64,000 nt of DNA from Styela clava (taxonomy: Eukaryota; Chordata; Ascidiacea; Stolidobranchia; Styelidae), in contig NC_135259.1 in NCBI RefSeq assembly GCF_964204865.1, positions 1,922,001 through 1,986,000 of the forward strand, written 5' to 3'. The stretch's first letter is position 1; every line of letters begins with the position of its first letter. The position numbers and the translations under genes were made by a program. The notes under the pieces were generated by a model. That model was not told the origin of the DNA. It ran no database searches and saw only the letters and a list, made by a program, of their open reading frames with translations. Shown piece after piece: positions 1 through 13,289 of the stretch.

Positions 1-1680
1 AACATAGCTCATGTTTACAAAGAAACTTTAAATCACTGCAGATTGATCGATTACTAAATTTCGGCAAATGTGAGACGTTACAGAAATATATATATTTGTA
101 TTAGTGAGCAGCAAGATTCTTGAATACCTTAGGATGCCAATTTTAGTGTTACTGTTTTGCGCTGATAACAAAAATACAATTAGGCAGGGAGTATAAGGCT
201 AGGCTGATATTTAGTTGTCTGTGAATATTACCGAAAGACCACATAGAATCAATTTGTGGAAGTTTTAAGCCATTAGGGGTGTCGAATTCGAATAACTGAC
301 TTTTATACCAGTTTAGGGTGGCCAAGCACACTATTCAATTACCTTGCCAAAATCACTTTTGTTCACTGACTGTCTCATCTATCCATACTAGTACATTCAA
401 CGACGTCAGTGATGCGACAATGTGTCTGAAGATTTTGTCCTGTCATTTTTATGAAAAAACAATACCAAAATGCTATTTTTCGGTTATCACCGATTGTTAC
501 CTATATCAGTAAATGTGACATGGGCCTCGGTTTGGACCACCCTGGTCTATACGACTTTATATATATATATGGACATGCAGGTGATGGATCATTTGAGATG
601 AGGGCCATACTCCTGATGTGAAAGTCTTATGTACCTTCAATGGGCTACCCGATGTTCTCAGAAAGAGAAAGATATAGCGACGAGCCGACGATATTGGATT
701 TCAATCGTAAATTGTTTGAAATATCTCCTAGCAAAGAATGTTATTTGAGATTCAGTATTTTTTCTGTTCAAATTGACCTATTCTTGATGATATTGCGGGG
801 CTGCATAAAACTATTGAAGTGACTAGGGGTAAGTTTAGACCTTACATAGAATATATCATCAGGAAAAGCAACGAAGGACCCCATTTTCTACGACTTTTAT
901 TTATCCTATAAGTGTTCCAAAAAACGAAGAAATAGAATAATTAGACAGATTTACTGAAGTAGAAACTATATTGATGCAGAAATTCGAGGATCTGAACGTT
1001 GGGAAAAGTCTCCTTTGCCTAGAATTTGTCAAAAAATAAAATGGGTGGTATTTTATTACAGTTAAAAGCTATATATTTCAAAATATTCCAACTTCGGCCA
1101 ATGTTTTCTCTAAGAGCTTGCTTAGTTGCGCGGAATAGAATGCCGTTTGAGCTTTAAAAAAGGTCTGCGCGGAAAATTTGAAAAGATGGAAAAGAACACA
1201 ACATTTTAAACATTTTATTACTTATGTAGTGCTCGGCAAAACGAGAGTAGGCTTACTGCACGGGGATTTTCCGCCAGCTGCGCAGCTTAGAGGGAACGTT
1301 GCCTACGGCACTCTCGATATAAATATAAAGACTTCCAGTGCATTGTGTCTGATTAGTGATTGCTTTTATAGAGAAATTTCCGTGAATTGATATCATTGTT
1401 TGCAACTAAAGAGGTTCTGAGACTCAAAGTAGATAGATATATTGTAACTTCTGGTTACACCACGTTTATTCACAGACCTAACCAAGCATGGCTGGTCTGT
1501 AAAGCATGAATTGAGAACTTAAAAGAGAAAGTTATCAATATTGATAAAACAAACATGTCTGAACAACGCTGCTTTTAAAAGCATTTCCAAATGCAACTGC
1601 AAAATAAATCGTGGTGCGTCCAGACAGAGGCAGTAACACGTTTACTATTGGCTCATAATACTTGATCACTATTGACAGGC
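1..1680. other. Upstream spacer without a recognised gene
   Basis: No reading frame here carries a recognisable domain. It is AT-rich non-coding DNA with short TA runs near 558-570. A GC-richer patch at about 1268-1305 resembles the end of a hAT-type element when read on the minus strand, but I found no partner end. The last bases before the monooxygenase start codon, ending in CAG at 1676-1678, look like a splice acceptor. Tunicates trans-splice leaders onto many mRNAs, so this could be a trans-splice site, but that is inference. Confidence 0.4.
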
Positions 1681-4600
1681 ATGAGTTTATTACATATGGA
1701 AAAAAGAGTTTGTATAATAGGTGCAGGGGTGTCAGGCATTAGTGCGCTAAAGTCCTGCTTGGAGGAAGGCTTAGAACCAGTTTGCTATGAAAGTCAAAAT
1801 CATATCGGTAAGTGTTTTGAAAGAGGTTTTATAAACGGGATAGCCTATACAACGTTTACTCGTTGTAACGTCAAGAACAATTTAAAAATTTGTTTCAGGT
1901 GGACTCTGGAATTACAAACCATGTGAAAGGGATCAAGACCAGAAGGGAGCTCGGTTGTATGAATCACTCATAACAAATGTTAGCAAAGAAGCGTCGTGCT
2001 TCAGTGATTTTCCCTACCCTCAGGTAATATTGCTTAGGTACACTGTTTATGTTTATCCTGTATTAGGTTATATAAATTATTGCCGAACTGCAATAATTTT
2101 CTTGACGCTTTCAAACTATCAGTTATGCTTATATATTTATACCCAAATGGGAAGTCGATTTGCCACTGAGCAGTACTGTATAACACCACGAGATATATCT
2201 CAAACTAGTAGTATAGCTTGAGTTCCAACTCGGCCTTTACCGATTCCAATGAATGCCGCATATTTCTATACCTTTAATTTAGGGATAAACACTCAATTTG
2301 CAGTCACACTGTAGTAGCACCAGGTATTCTGCTGTTTGTTATGAATTTCTAATCATATTGTTGAACAGCGGTTTTTATATTTTGAAGACAAAGTTACCTT
2401 GATAGTTTGCTTAACTTTCACGTCGTTGTTACTCATTAATACTAAAGCAACTTCTCTGGCACGGTTACCATGCAATTGGTTTTAACAGAATTACGAAGTA
2501 AATGGAATCTGAAATAATTTAGATGGTGTAATATGGTTAATAAACTTGTAGTAAGCACAGTAATTTTTTTAACAGCATTACACACCTTTCTTCAACCACA
2601 CCAAGCTTTTTGAATATTTAAAAAACTATGTAGCGCATTTTGATCTGGAGAAATATATTACATTCAATACAAAAGTTACAAATGTTGAAGAACAAGAATC
2701 GCAAAAATCTGGTAATATTTTTTTTTTATCAGAATTATGGTTTTTAATTTAGAACAATTACAATATAAATTTATATTCAATAACAGCATGAATTAGTATT
2801 CCATTTGCAAAGTGTCGATTTTCTTCTGAGGTTTCGAAGCAATGAAGGGAAATAAGAAGACGATCTTATTGGTGTTGTTAAATTGACTGATGGTACATTG
2901 TTTTACCTGGGGCGAAAAGTCATTCTGATCAATGATTGTTTACGCGTGTCTTTCAATATGAGCGAACTTCATTTTGTTCAGTAAAACAAATCCACAAAAA
3001 AGTGTGGGTTTACAACAACACTTTAACAAACTACCAATCCTTATTCTTATTTTTGCAATTTTACATTGAACTAGAAAACATATATATGCACGAAGACCAG
3101 AAAAATATAAAAAATTTCAAAAAATAACATCTCCCTTTGAAACACATTTCTTTAACTTATTAAGCCAGGTAATAGTCCGGCTTTAAAAAATATACTGTTA
3201 CCAGTAACAATTAATAATTGATGTAATCTGGACTATAATTCGGTCCAATTTGGTGAATGAAGTGATCAAGCCTTTACTGATTTTATAATGAATTTTTATT
3301 CATTTGCTTTAATCAACTATTTTATCGTCTGCAATGATGATTATGGAGTCAAATTAAACTTATACTTATAACTGCTGAAATTAGAAAACGATTGCTTTAT
3401 TAGATAAAACGAAAACAAGAAATAGCAAAACGATCTGCAGGTCCACTTTTTGTCAAAATATCTTGTCAAGTAGATGAATTTTCTATCGTCGTATTCAATC
3501 AAACGTTCATTTGAATTTTACCTCAGCCCACACGAGAAGATGGAAAATTACTACAATGAATATGAATACTTTGTCCGAAAAAGTGTCCGAATTTGACTCG
3601 ATCATTGTTTGTGTTGGAGCGAACTCGAGAGCAAAAATGCCCAATATTGATGGGCTTTCGACGTTCAAAGGAATAGTGTTACATTCTCGTGAGTTCGATA
3701 CTCCAGCACCGTTCAAAGGTAATTTATATTCCAAGTAGGTTAGGGAAGAATTTTGTTCCATCGCATGCAATGCTTGAATGTATATCGGTGGTAAATTATC
3801 TGGTAAAATATGCTAAACGGGTTAAAAAAATTATATTCGTTCGAAGGTAAAAAAGTTGTTGTCATTGGCTTCGGCAACTCTGGAGCTGACATTGCAGTGG
3901 ATATAAGCAGAGTTGCAGATCCAACTATCATCAGTTCCCCGACCGGATCATGGATAAACCCGCGAGTGTCTCAAGTATGTAATTGTTAATTCAAATATCA
4001 CGTGATAAATTATCTGGTTGGACTAAAAATGAACAGAAAATATTGTGTTGCCTATTCGAATTTTTACTGCACGAATATATCTTCTCAGTGATATAATCCA
4101 ACAGTATTAAAAAGAAAACCAAAAGTATTGATTCTGACCTTGCCCTTACAAAGTCTGTTTTAACGAAGTTCAATACAAAAAGCCACACTTTCGATCTAAT
4201 AAAGACTACCTAAAAATAAAAATATATTTTTTCTTCTGCTCAATCCTGTTTTCCCTCACGTGACATAGTAGGAACATCCCGACTTGGAAAAATATTGAAA
4301 TCATTTTCACCATAATCTTGAAGAGGCTGGATGACTGAAAAAATGAAATTGAGCGCATTAATCAATCACATAACCTTGAGGATTGAGCCAAAGTACGACT
4401 TTTAGGTAGACTACCTAAAAATTAACAAATATTTTTCTTTTGCTCAGGGCGGATTACCACGTGACATGGTAGGGAGATCCCGACTTGGAATGTTTTTGAA
4501 AACATTCTTACCAAAATCTTGGAGAGAATGGATGGCTAGAAGAAGAATGAATGAGGGCATTAATCACATAACTTTGGGAATTGAGCCAAGGTACTACTCT

Positions 4601-6981
4601 TAAGTACATTTATAGGACCTTTAGTACATATTAAATCTTATCGAAACTTATTTCCAGCATGACAGATCAATACGACACCCTCTTTAGACTAAATTTCTGA
4701 TTACATATTAACAATATACACACTTTCTATTGATATATTATCTGGATCCTAGAATTGCAATAATAATTCTATGGTAACATTTTATTTATTTGTTAATATA
4801 ACACAACTAAATATTCACGACAGTGAACAGATTTACAAACCATCCTTTCGAGTCTCAATAAAAATGCAAGATAGTATCTTACTCCTGTGCGAGGTAAGTC
4901 TGATCAGGGGCGTAGCCAGAAATTTTCAAAGAAAAAAAAAAGGGGGGGGGGGTGAAATTTCGAGTTGCCAAGTAAGATCAAAACAGCTAGCGGGTCCGGC
5001 CTAACGCCGGAAAACGTGTGTTTTCACGAGTCCTGAGGGTTTAATAAGCGTTTTCGAGATACGAAAAACTGTTATGTATGATACAGAAAGATCCTTTTTT
5101 TACTTTTCAAATGGGGGGGGGGGTCCGACCCCCAAAACCACCCCCTGGCTACGTCTCTGACAGCTGTAGCACCTGAATAAACTTGTGCAGCGACTTAATC
5201 GATGTAATTGAAATTTACGTACATTTGTCGTATAATTTCAATAAGTTATTTGTGTATGTAGAACCAGCCCAACTAGTGCTGCATCAAATATAATAGTTAA
5301 TGACGAAATTGATGGAAGAATTGTTTCTGGAAAAATCATAATGAAACCTGGAATTGTTAAAATCGCTGAGGATTTAATTCACTTCTCTGATGGTACAATT
5401 GAGCGTGCAGACGTCATAATTTGCTGTGTTGGTTACTCTTCCAATTTTCCATTTATTAGCGATGATATATTGCCAGGTTGGTAAAATTTGCATGTATATG
5501 TTTGTTGTAACATTTTTGTTAAGAAAAATTCGTGTATAAGATATTTATGGTTTTTTATAGTTAACACATGCATTTGGTATAACGATAGTTGAATTAATTG
5601 CATTATTCACCATATATATTTAACACACATTTGAAAATCGTACGTTATCGTCTGGCAATAACCAATCCGTTTTTTTTCTTCTTTATAATCAATGGGCTTA
5701 CCGTCGTTAACTGACTTTTAGAGTAAAGTTTAGAATTTTGTTTTTGAAAATCTGAACCCTCATTTGTAACGGACTTTCCTAAAACGCTATTAGCTGAACG
5801 CTAAATTTAGATCTTTCAGGGCAAAAAGACTATAAATAATATCTGCACTGTTTAAGCTTTGCTTGTCAGTTCCTCTTGTGTTGGTTTATAAAAAATAGAT
5901 CGATTTTTTAGCATTGTTATTGTTTTTACAGATGATCGTTCAAAGCTGAAACTATTTGAATGGATGTTTCCTTACGAGTTATCAGATCCTTCTTCGCTGG
6001 CAGTAGCCGGACTATTACCTGGCTTAATTGGATCTATTCTTCCTCCTGTTGAATGCCAGGTGCCTTTTTATTGTGGATAGTTAGTAGGGACCAAATATTT
6101 TGATTTCCGCGATAAATCAGATACTCGTTTGATAAAAACAAATGGGTACTCCCGAAGTATGTGTACCAGGTTAGGGCTAGTCTATAATTTTATTACGATT
6201 TCCGTTATTTTAGTTCCATTACGAGTTCGGTGATTGTCTGTGTTAGCTAAGTGAATATCTCCCTGCCCATAGGTTTTAGACCCTTTACACAAAATAGTTT
6301 TCTTCCATATTGATACACATACTCCTGGAGCGGCAAAAAGGCGGTTGAACCCGCTAATTTTCAATATAAATAAATTTTTAAATGTTTTACTAATTTAACA
6401 TTCTTTTGAGAATATTATCGAAACTTTATATTTATGTTAAGACTAGATACATAGCTCAAATAATGAGTGGAATTAGGAAGCTACCATCTGTTGGAGAAAT
6501 GAGAAAAACATTTGAGAGACAAAGAAGAGCTTTCAGCGGAGAAGGAGACTCTTTTGTTTTTCGGGTTAGTTTGGAGTGACGGTTCAGTTTATACCGTCAA
6601 AACTGAATTAAATTTGTCGTTATGGACATCAGCAAGACTCAATTTGGTGTTAAATAGGGAAATAAAAACAAATAGTCGGTCTGAATTACACAACTATTCG
6701 CACGTTCAAGAGATGTATCATCTTAATCGTTGTATTTTATATTGCAGGTTACACCTGGATTTAGTTATCAAGACAGGATAGCTAAATTAGGCGGATTCTA
6801 TCCGTCGTTTTGGAAATTGTTTATTCGCAGCCCAAGATTAGCAGTTGCGGTTTACACAAGTCCATATATGTCATACCATTATCGTTTGCTTGGACGTCAT
6901 CAATGGAAGGATGCAGAGAATCGAATTGTAAATGCAATTCCCAATACACTTTTCTACGCTATAGCAAAAAAGAGTGATTAA
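1681..6981 (+). CDS. Flavin-containing monooxygenase (FMO), 10 exons, 516 aa
   Basis: The enzyme uses FAD, NADPH and O2 to oxygenate soft nitrogen or sulfur nucleophiles; family members are usually bound to the ER. Exons are 1681-1807, 1899-2023, 2576-2711, 3527-3718, 3847-3974, 4448-4590, 5262-5476, 5932-6059, 6442-6564 and 6748-6981. All introns are GT-AG, and the exons sum to 1551 nt with every phase matching. Visible motifs are the FAD-binding GAGVSG (residues 14-19), the FMO fingerprint [11 protein letters not shown] (176-186) and the NADPH-binding GFGNSG (201-206), followed later by an FMO-type [11 protein letters not shown] segment. The length is close to the usual 530 or so. The protein ends soon after the last conserved block ([12 protein letters not shown]) and lacks the hydrophobic C-terminal anchor of mammalian FMOs. 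An ATG at 1696 could also serve as start. The exact FMO subtype cannot be assigned. Confidence 0.93.
4200..4610 (+). repeat. 205-bp tandem duplication of FMO exon 6; first copy decayed
   Basis: Exon 6 with its upstream intron flank occurs twice at a period of about 205 bp (the shared GACTACCTAAAAAT lies at 4204 and 4409). The second copy (exon 4448-4590) is intact and keeps the gene in phase. The first copy (about 4239-4392) has lost the acceptor AG (CTCAAT instead of CTCAGG), carries a TAG where the good copy has TGG (ACATAGTAGG versus ACATGGTAGG), and has small indels. It is therefore a dead exon. Confidence 0.85.
4904..5160. mobile_element. Short inverted-repeat element, family C, in FMO intron 6
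   Basis: The element starts with TCAGGGGCGTAGCCAG and ends with the inverse, CTGGCTACGTCTCTGA. Inside are an A-run/G-run (4929-4951) and a second G-run near 5113. A second copy at 45688-45884 shares a core including ACGCCGGAAAACGTGTGTT. No coding capacity was seen. The superfamily is not assigned. Confidence 0.75.
6143..6333. mobile_element. Short inverted-repeat element, family A, in FMO intron 8
   Basis: The ends are inverted copies of roughly CTCCCGAAGTATGTGTACCA and TGATACACATACTCCTGGAG. The middle includes a segment reading TGTCTGTGTTAGC that recurs in the copy at 13945-14140. Related full or partial copies occur near 17.2, 32.3, 34.7 and 51.3 kb. It is non-coding. Confidence 0.75.
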
Positions 6982-7093
6982 CGATTTGGGTATAGTTTTT
7001 ACTATGATGGTGACGCGCCTCCATTCACCCCGAAGTACCATTTACCCCTTTTTGTATTGTTTATTAAGAAAGTGTATTTTAGTATGGTGTTAA

Positions 7094-7143
7094 AATAAAC
7101 TGCTGATTACTGTTACCACATTGCTGACAACCAGTACAATAAA
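7094..7143 (+). terminator. Polyadenylation signals of the FMO gene
   Basis: Two AATAAA hexamers lie at 7094-7099 and 7138-7143, 113 and 157 bp past the FMO stop codon. Either could direct 3' end formation. This is a positional inference only. Confidence 0.6.
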
Positions 7144-7149
7144 TTTTGG

Positions 7150-9620
7150 ACTCTGAACGTCGATTAGGCATTTCCAAGTCAAGCATAGCCTATATTTCTA
7201 TAACTGAACTTTTTATGGTACAAATGGTCATGCTCGTACAGCGACATGTATATGTTTATCAGTGATTTCGGGTGTTGTCGGTGGTGGATGGACTCAGTTC
7301 TATCCTACAGTTGGAATTTGTTTGTGGTCTGGCGCGGCTATCGCTCTTCTGAAACCCTATTCTGTGGCTTACGCAGTTTGTCTTTTTCACCATTGGGGAG
7401 ATGCCAATCTTTTCTTTTTTCCTCATTTATTTGCCATCCCATCCTTCTTGAGTATCGGGAACATTGCTATCGACTGTCAGTGGACTTCATTGTCGCTGTA
7501 TACTAGGCTTTTATGGATACTTCTCACCAAAAAATGCATGGTTTCCTTTACGCTCATGATTTAGTTTATGTATATATATATATATGCTACTATAGCCTCT
7601 ACTTTTTTTTGCAAACGTATGTAGAAATTTGAAAACGAAGTTGAATTCATAGATTAGAACAATGCAAGTTGGAATTTTTTATTGTGATAATATGAAAAAT
7701 ATAAAATTCATTTACACCACGAAAGGACAACGATGTTTAAGGTCTCACATACTGTCGTAAAACGACATCTTTTTTCTCAGAATTTCCGGGTGTATGAGAC
7801 GCAGTTTGTTTAACCAGGAAAATTGAAATTGTTTATTTTACACGAGAAAAGAAAAAAAATCAATTTTGTATGTAACTGCCAATGGGAGAATGCGATCAAT
7901 CGCATGCGTGGCTGTATACTTCTAGTGTAAACCTGTGGAAATTATTTATAACGTGGCTTCCATCTCGAACGAAAGTGCTAATATGAAAATTCTACTGAGA
8001 TGCAGTTGTCGAAGAATTTTAGTAGAACGCGTTTTTCGCGTACTCATCTGCATTTTTGTAAGATCTCGGAATGCTGAATATATATGTGAAATTCTTTCGT
8101 TATACACGTCTGCTTTAGAAAGTCAGGAGCTCAAATCTGCGGATACGAAATGAAGATAATTTGGAAAATTAACCTCATAATAGTTTGATGAAGAATCATA
8201 TAAAATTAAGTCACTGCTTGCCTTTTGTTGGTTTTCAGGTAATTATTTATCAACAAAGTATTTGTAGATGAATCAGGGACTTACCTTAAATTGACTCGAA
8301 GGTCATTGCGTTGATTTATGTTGCACTCCTGCACAATCCTTTTTGAGAACCACTCCACGACAACGAGATTTTACCAACTAAAAGAATTACATGAACTATG
8401 CCGCCCACATCTGTCAATACAGTCGCTTGCCCATGTTGTATTTTAGATAAGCCAGTTAAAACTGATCAGTTGTTGGAGTTTTTTGAATACTTCAGTCTAT
8501 TTCTTTGAAAATGAACTACCATTTTTAACTTTTTCGAGATTCACAAATACCCCAAGACCTATTCAAATTTACGACACATTTGTTAAAAGCGTATTTGCAA
8601 TAAAGCGCTCAAAGTTACACGAATCTCAACTATTTCAAAACTTGGAAACATCCGCCAAAATGCGAAGCTGGGAAATATACGGTTCGCATGAGCCTTTGAT
8701 ATAACTCTCTAAAGCAGCGTTTCCCAAACTTTTTAGCCACCTACGCTTTTTATCTCGCCTCGAGATATTGACGGCGAGCCCAAATCCACAGCAGAATGAA
8801 ATTGTAGGGCCAGAAAAGGGGAGCGAGGAAAAGTGCGGGACGAAACGGCTGGGGTTCCTGAGAAAATTTTGAGAAATAGGCACCAAAATAGGCTCTAAGC
8901 TTGATTTTAGATACACCTAGCATCGCAGTTTGTTATGTAATAAAATCAATAATTATAATATTTAGCTGATAGAATTCTCGGGGAATAGATAACAAGAACG
9001 GCTTTCAACCGTAAATATATACTACTACGTTTCAACAAGTAATTTGCAACTGATAGTGACTAATGAAGTTACTTGCTCATCTGGCATTGTATGAATGGCT
9101 ACTTATGGCTTGTTTTGTTTTGTTACACATTTCTAATTTTTTTGAACATGTTTGTTGGACTTTTGTATGAATTAAATTTTGAAATACGCTCGTCAACTGA
9201 TCATAATGTCGCATAATGTTGTATTTCTTCAGAACTGAAATATTTTGTAAGAAGACAAATCGCTGAAGTTTGATTCTTTTCAATAAAGAAATAAAAACGC
9301 TGTCATCCATCTAAAAAACGTCTGTTTTCAGTGCCTAGTTTTCGTTTTGTGACATCTTTAAGCTTTCTTAATATATGGCTGATATCTAAAATACTGCAGT
9401 GTGTAATCATAATACCCATACCTATACATAAGATACCGGAATAATTCAATTGTTATGAAATAAACGTGCCCAAACTGATAATGATGTAACAATAGACGGT
9501 ATCTAAAACTCAAAAGGTACCACACGAAGGGTTAAACTATTTCACTCAAGTTCGGCGGGCCATTTAAAATCGTCACGCGGGCCGTAATTGGCCCGCAGAC
9601 TGCGGTTTAGAACCCCTCAG
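7150..9620. other. Intergenic stretch, mostly unassigned
   Basis: No recognisable gene was found. Short open frames (for example at 7246-7564) show no domain and overlap each other in two frames. A hAT-like end (CAGCGTTTCCCAAACTTTTT) starts at about 8716. A hAT-like GC-rich segment with GGCGGGCC and GGCCCGCAGACTGCGG lies at about 9555-9615. I could not pair these ends, so they are probably remnants. Confidence 0.4.
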
Positions 9621-9639
9621 TGTGGAATCGCACCTCAAA

Positions 9640-9715
9640 ATTAGGGGGTGGGGGGGGGGGGGGGGGTGTTTGAAATTTTAGGGGGGGTGTTCACCCCCTA
9701 TAGGGGGGGTGTAGG
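9640..9715. repeat. G-run tracts
   Basis: Several runs of 7 to 16 consecutive G lie within about 75 bases, ending at GGGGGGGTGTAGGG. The strand could form G-quadruplex structures. The tract adjoins the hAT transposase debris on its right. Confidence 0.7.
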
Positions 9716-9719
9716 GAAA

Positions 9720-10385
9720 TCACTGTGGCCATCACTTGAAAGTTCGATAAACTCTTCCATGGCCCTGCCAGTGAACGAAACAGTCGAATTACTGAATGGG
9801 TTACAACCTCGGGAAAATACTGGAGAAAAGTTGGTTGAAGTTCGTTCAAGTGTCGTACAATATTGTTTTTCACAGGGCCATCTATCGTGACTTTTCTATC
9901 TACAGGAAATTCTTGCAGGGAAGAAAACCAAGATAGGTCGTTGATCTTCATCATTTCACTCCAAAATTTTAGTTTTCTTTTCATGGCGGTAATTTTATCT
10001 TTGACTGAAAAAACAGTTTCCTACTTGCCTTGCATGCGTAAGCTAAATTCATCCAACTTGCAAAATATATCAGCCATATAAGCAAGGCATGTTAACTCGT
10101 GCAAATGTAAAGACAAACTAAGTTTGTCCTCCTCAAGAAATGCCAATAGTTCCTCCCATAATTCAAAAACTCTCACAAGCACTTTTACCTCGGCTCAGCC
10201 AGCGAACAGCTGTATGCAATAATAGATTGCAGTGGAAACTTCCCATAAGAAAAGAGCCTGCTTTTCAGCAATCTTGACTTGATGAAATTAATAATTTTTA
10301 CCATGTCACGCAAAACCCTGGTTAGTTCAGAAGGCATTCCCTTTTCTACCAACTGATAGCGGTGTATAGCACAATGAGAGCTGCA
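9720..10385 (-). pseudogene. hAT transposase remnant (ZBED5/Charlie-like)
   Basis: Read on the minus strand in more than one frame, this stretch gives pieces typical of the ZBED5/FAM200-type hAT transposase core. In order these are a piece with GMPSELTRVLRDMVKIINFI (about 10380-10270), a piece with RVFELWEELLAFLEEDKLSL (about 10180-10110), a piece with MADIFCKLDEFSLRMQGK (about 10080-10025), and a piece with MKRKLKFWSEMM followed by HLNELQPTFLQYFPEV (about 9984-9800). Frameshifts and stops separate the pieces, so it is dead. The sequence upstream of about 10390 (ccggataaacccg and so on) looks foreign to the transposase and may be another insertion. The family assignment rests on remembered motif patterns. 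Confidence 0.72.
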
Positions 10386-10699
10386 ACATTCCGGATAAAC
10401 CCGTTTTTCAGCGAAATCCGGGTTTTCAGTACAATATAAAGCAGGGTAAGAAAAGTACGACCCATGGTCCATATGCGGCCAGCGAAAGCCTTGGGCAATT
10501 AAATAGTAGTTATATAGTTGCCAAGTACTATTGTTCGATGTCGTAATGGGTGATGGTAATGGTGGGTGAAATTTGATCAATAATAAATTATCCAGCGAGG
10601 TTGCTTTGTATGTAGGCCATGTATTCATCCAAAATCCTCGAAAGTATTTACAGTACAATTTGAGCAGTAAATTACGGTCCAAAATACACTCACCAGAAG

Positions 10700-13280
10700 T
10701 CCAGAACTAGTATTATGTAATAAATCGGAAGCGAAATATATAGAATGAAAATTTTGAGGAATAATTGGAAACGTATAGTTTCGGCGGAAAATGAAACCTG
10801 AAAACCCAAAATCCCGGGTTCAAAATAAAGACCCGCATTGAACACCCTGGAGCTATGTGATTATCCATGCATCTACTTTATTTGTATATATTCAAATCAT
10901 AACGGAGGTATATCTAACTAACCCTCACTTATTCATAATATAACACCAAACGCAACATTTAATATTAAAAATATATTTGCTTGGTTTACTTTTCGATTGA
11001 AATGTTTCCAATGGGCACAAGACCAAAGACTAACCAGATTATAAATCTTTACGAACATGTAGTTCGAGCAGGTTCAACTTTTAAGTCTGTAACCTTTAAA
11101 TTATTCTCATTAACGAGTGATCGATGGTTTATTGACGTAGATCGCGAAGTCGTTCCAATAAACTCAGGTCATTTTCGATTTTGTTGTTTTTTGGAGTCTT
11201 TTGTCATTATTCAACGTTCCTTCGCCTATCTTACAATGCTTCGCTTAAAAAGGTCGACTACAATATGTGAGAATTCAATCAACGTAAAAATTTACGTTAA
11301 TTGTAATTTCTATGACTTTTACTTGAATATTACTGATTATGTATTTATGCTACCAAAATAGATTACATAACTATAAACCCAAAACATTATTACTTATACT
11401 AACATGTAATCTGCAATAACAAAGATTTTGTTAATATATATCATATACTTTTTTATTCCATTACCCGCTTTTTAATTAGCAACAAAACGTAGGAATACAG
11501 ATTCTTTTGAGTAGATTGAAAATCAGTTAAATTAACTAACTTTGCTGAAATTCGCAAATCATCGATTGTTGAATGCAAAACCGAGCACGTTTTACTGGAA
11601 TTTATGCGAAATGATAATTTCCCATATTGAAACGTGCCTGATCAATATTGTCTTAATGAGAGTTTTAGACAAATCGATTTACGGCTGACGCTATTTTGTC
11701 ACTTGTCCAAAAAATTTGCGACATAAGTACTGATTAAATCATAAAAAATAAATTATAACTATTCCGTATCCATACTTCCGTTTTCAGGTCTATTCTTATC
11801 ACGACGACCATTAATGGTTTAGTGGTAGCATAGTAAAAATTATACATATATATGTATGTAGAATGTGGAATATGAAAATTGCTTATTATATAGATAATTC
11901 CACTTTATTTCTGCCTTAGTTAAAGTTCGAAATAAAGGTCAGATGCGGAATCGGTAATATTCAATCCAAAGTATTAGAAGTGTAGAGTCGGTCGTCCCGC
12001 GTGAATTAATCAACAGCACGGGACTGAGCGAGATCCAGTGAAATAAAAATATAAGCCTACATTCGAATAAAAGTGGTGGTTGAAGCAAGAACTACCTCGT
12101 GAGGAAATATTCTACTTGAGGGTCTCACGTCACTTTCGTCATAGTTAGGAATAGGAATTTACTGTCCTGTGTTGAGATAATCCACGATCTTTACAGTATA
12201 CTTCAAGTTTAATAATTAATCCTGAGATCATGCACACTCAAAACCTTACTTGAATAGAAGTTGTACGGTAATTCGAAACCACACAAGTCTGTAGATGCTG
12301 TCAAATATATTCAAATTTTGATCCTACGCCAAATACAGATTGCGATAATTATGTAGGATTCATTTTGATATATGTTTCGGAAATACGAATGACAAACGAA
12401 GATCATTTAAGATAATTTGCGTGATGTGTTCTTATATCAGTAAGCTAACTATATGCAGCTAAGACCGTAATGGGGAGTGGCTAGTTCAAATCTACAAAGC
12501 AGTATTGTATTTTATTTCACGCTTCTCACTATCTTCTGTATCAATATTATTTTATTAATTATAAAAAAAAATTATAATAAAATAAAAATAAATCTATTGA
12601 TTGTTTACCTCATAAACCAGCTTGCGTTTTATATCACAGTTTTATATTTTGAATTGATATTTATTCATTAAACCGAACGTTGTTATTAATAATCAGGTGT
12701 TTTAGTTATGTTATATGCGTTCATTTTATTATCTCTAATGTCTGTTATAATTTAAGATAGACTTCGGTAAAATCCGTAATCGGATATTATACGGCAAATT
12801 TGTGATCATATTTTCTTTTTTCATCTATTCTATAATGTTTTGTGATTATTCCTGTCATGATATATCGATGCAGTGTGCGCAATGTTTTTTTGAAACCCGA
12901 CCTATGTGGCTGTTACCAATTTCAAACTTATAGATTATTGATTATCGAATGCGATCGTGACAAAATTAGTTTAAAAATTACATAATTTTTCATATTGTCA
13001 ATTGTTTTATTGGAGTTCATGATCATTAGCGTAATGACTACATTGTAAACACAATAGATTATGTCACCTCACGGAAATCGCAATAATATGGGTGGTCATT
13101 TGGCATTATTCAATTTGCAATGAGGTATTTCAGATCTGATCGTGACAATGCAAAACATTTAGGCATTTCTTTAACCTTATAAATTTCGTATCGAGTTGGT
13201 CGATCTATCAATATAGCTTTTGTTTTGCTTTAGTCATCATTCTTCTTAATTCTATTAAATGAATGTCGTCTTCGTCGCAA
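10700..13280. other. Intergenic stretch, nothing recognised
   Basis: AT-rich sequence with no domain-bearing reading frame. A segment near 10780-10860 with CCCGGGTTCAAAATAAAGACC looks like a transposon end. The longest open frame (10981-11361) has no ATG at its first codon and no recognisable feature. Confidence 0.4.
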
Positions 13281-13289
13281 GGTTTTTGA

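Noticed and set aside
7246-7564. Two overlapping hydrophobic frames that could be a small membrane protein
   Set aside because: Both frames are open over the same bases, neither has a convincing start or family resemblance, and hydrophobicity follows from T-richness.
10981-11361. Open frame of 126 codons
   Set aside because: It begins at TTG, shows no domain or signal, and lies in AT-rich spacer without splice or promoter context. Chance is the simplest reading.
11815-11830. TGGTTTAGTGGTAGCA, like a tRNA A box
   Set aside because: No B box or cloverleaf partner follows at the proper distance; the next bases are TA-rich.
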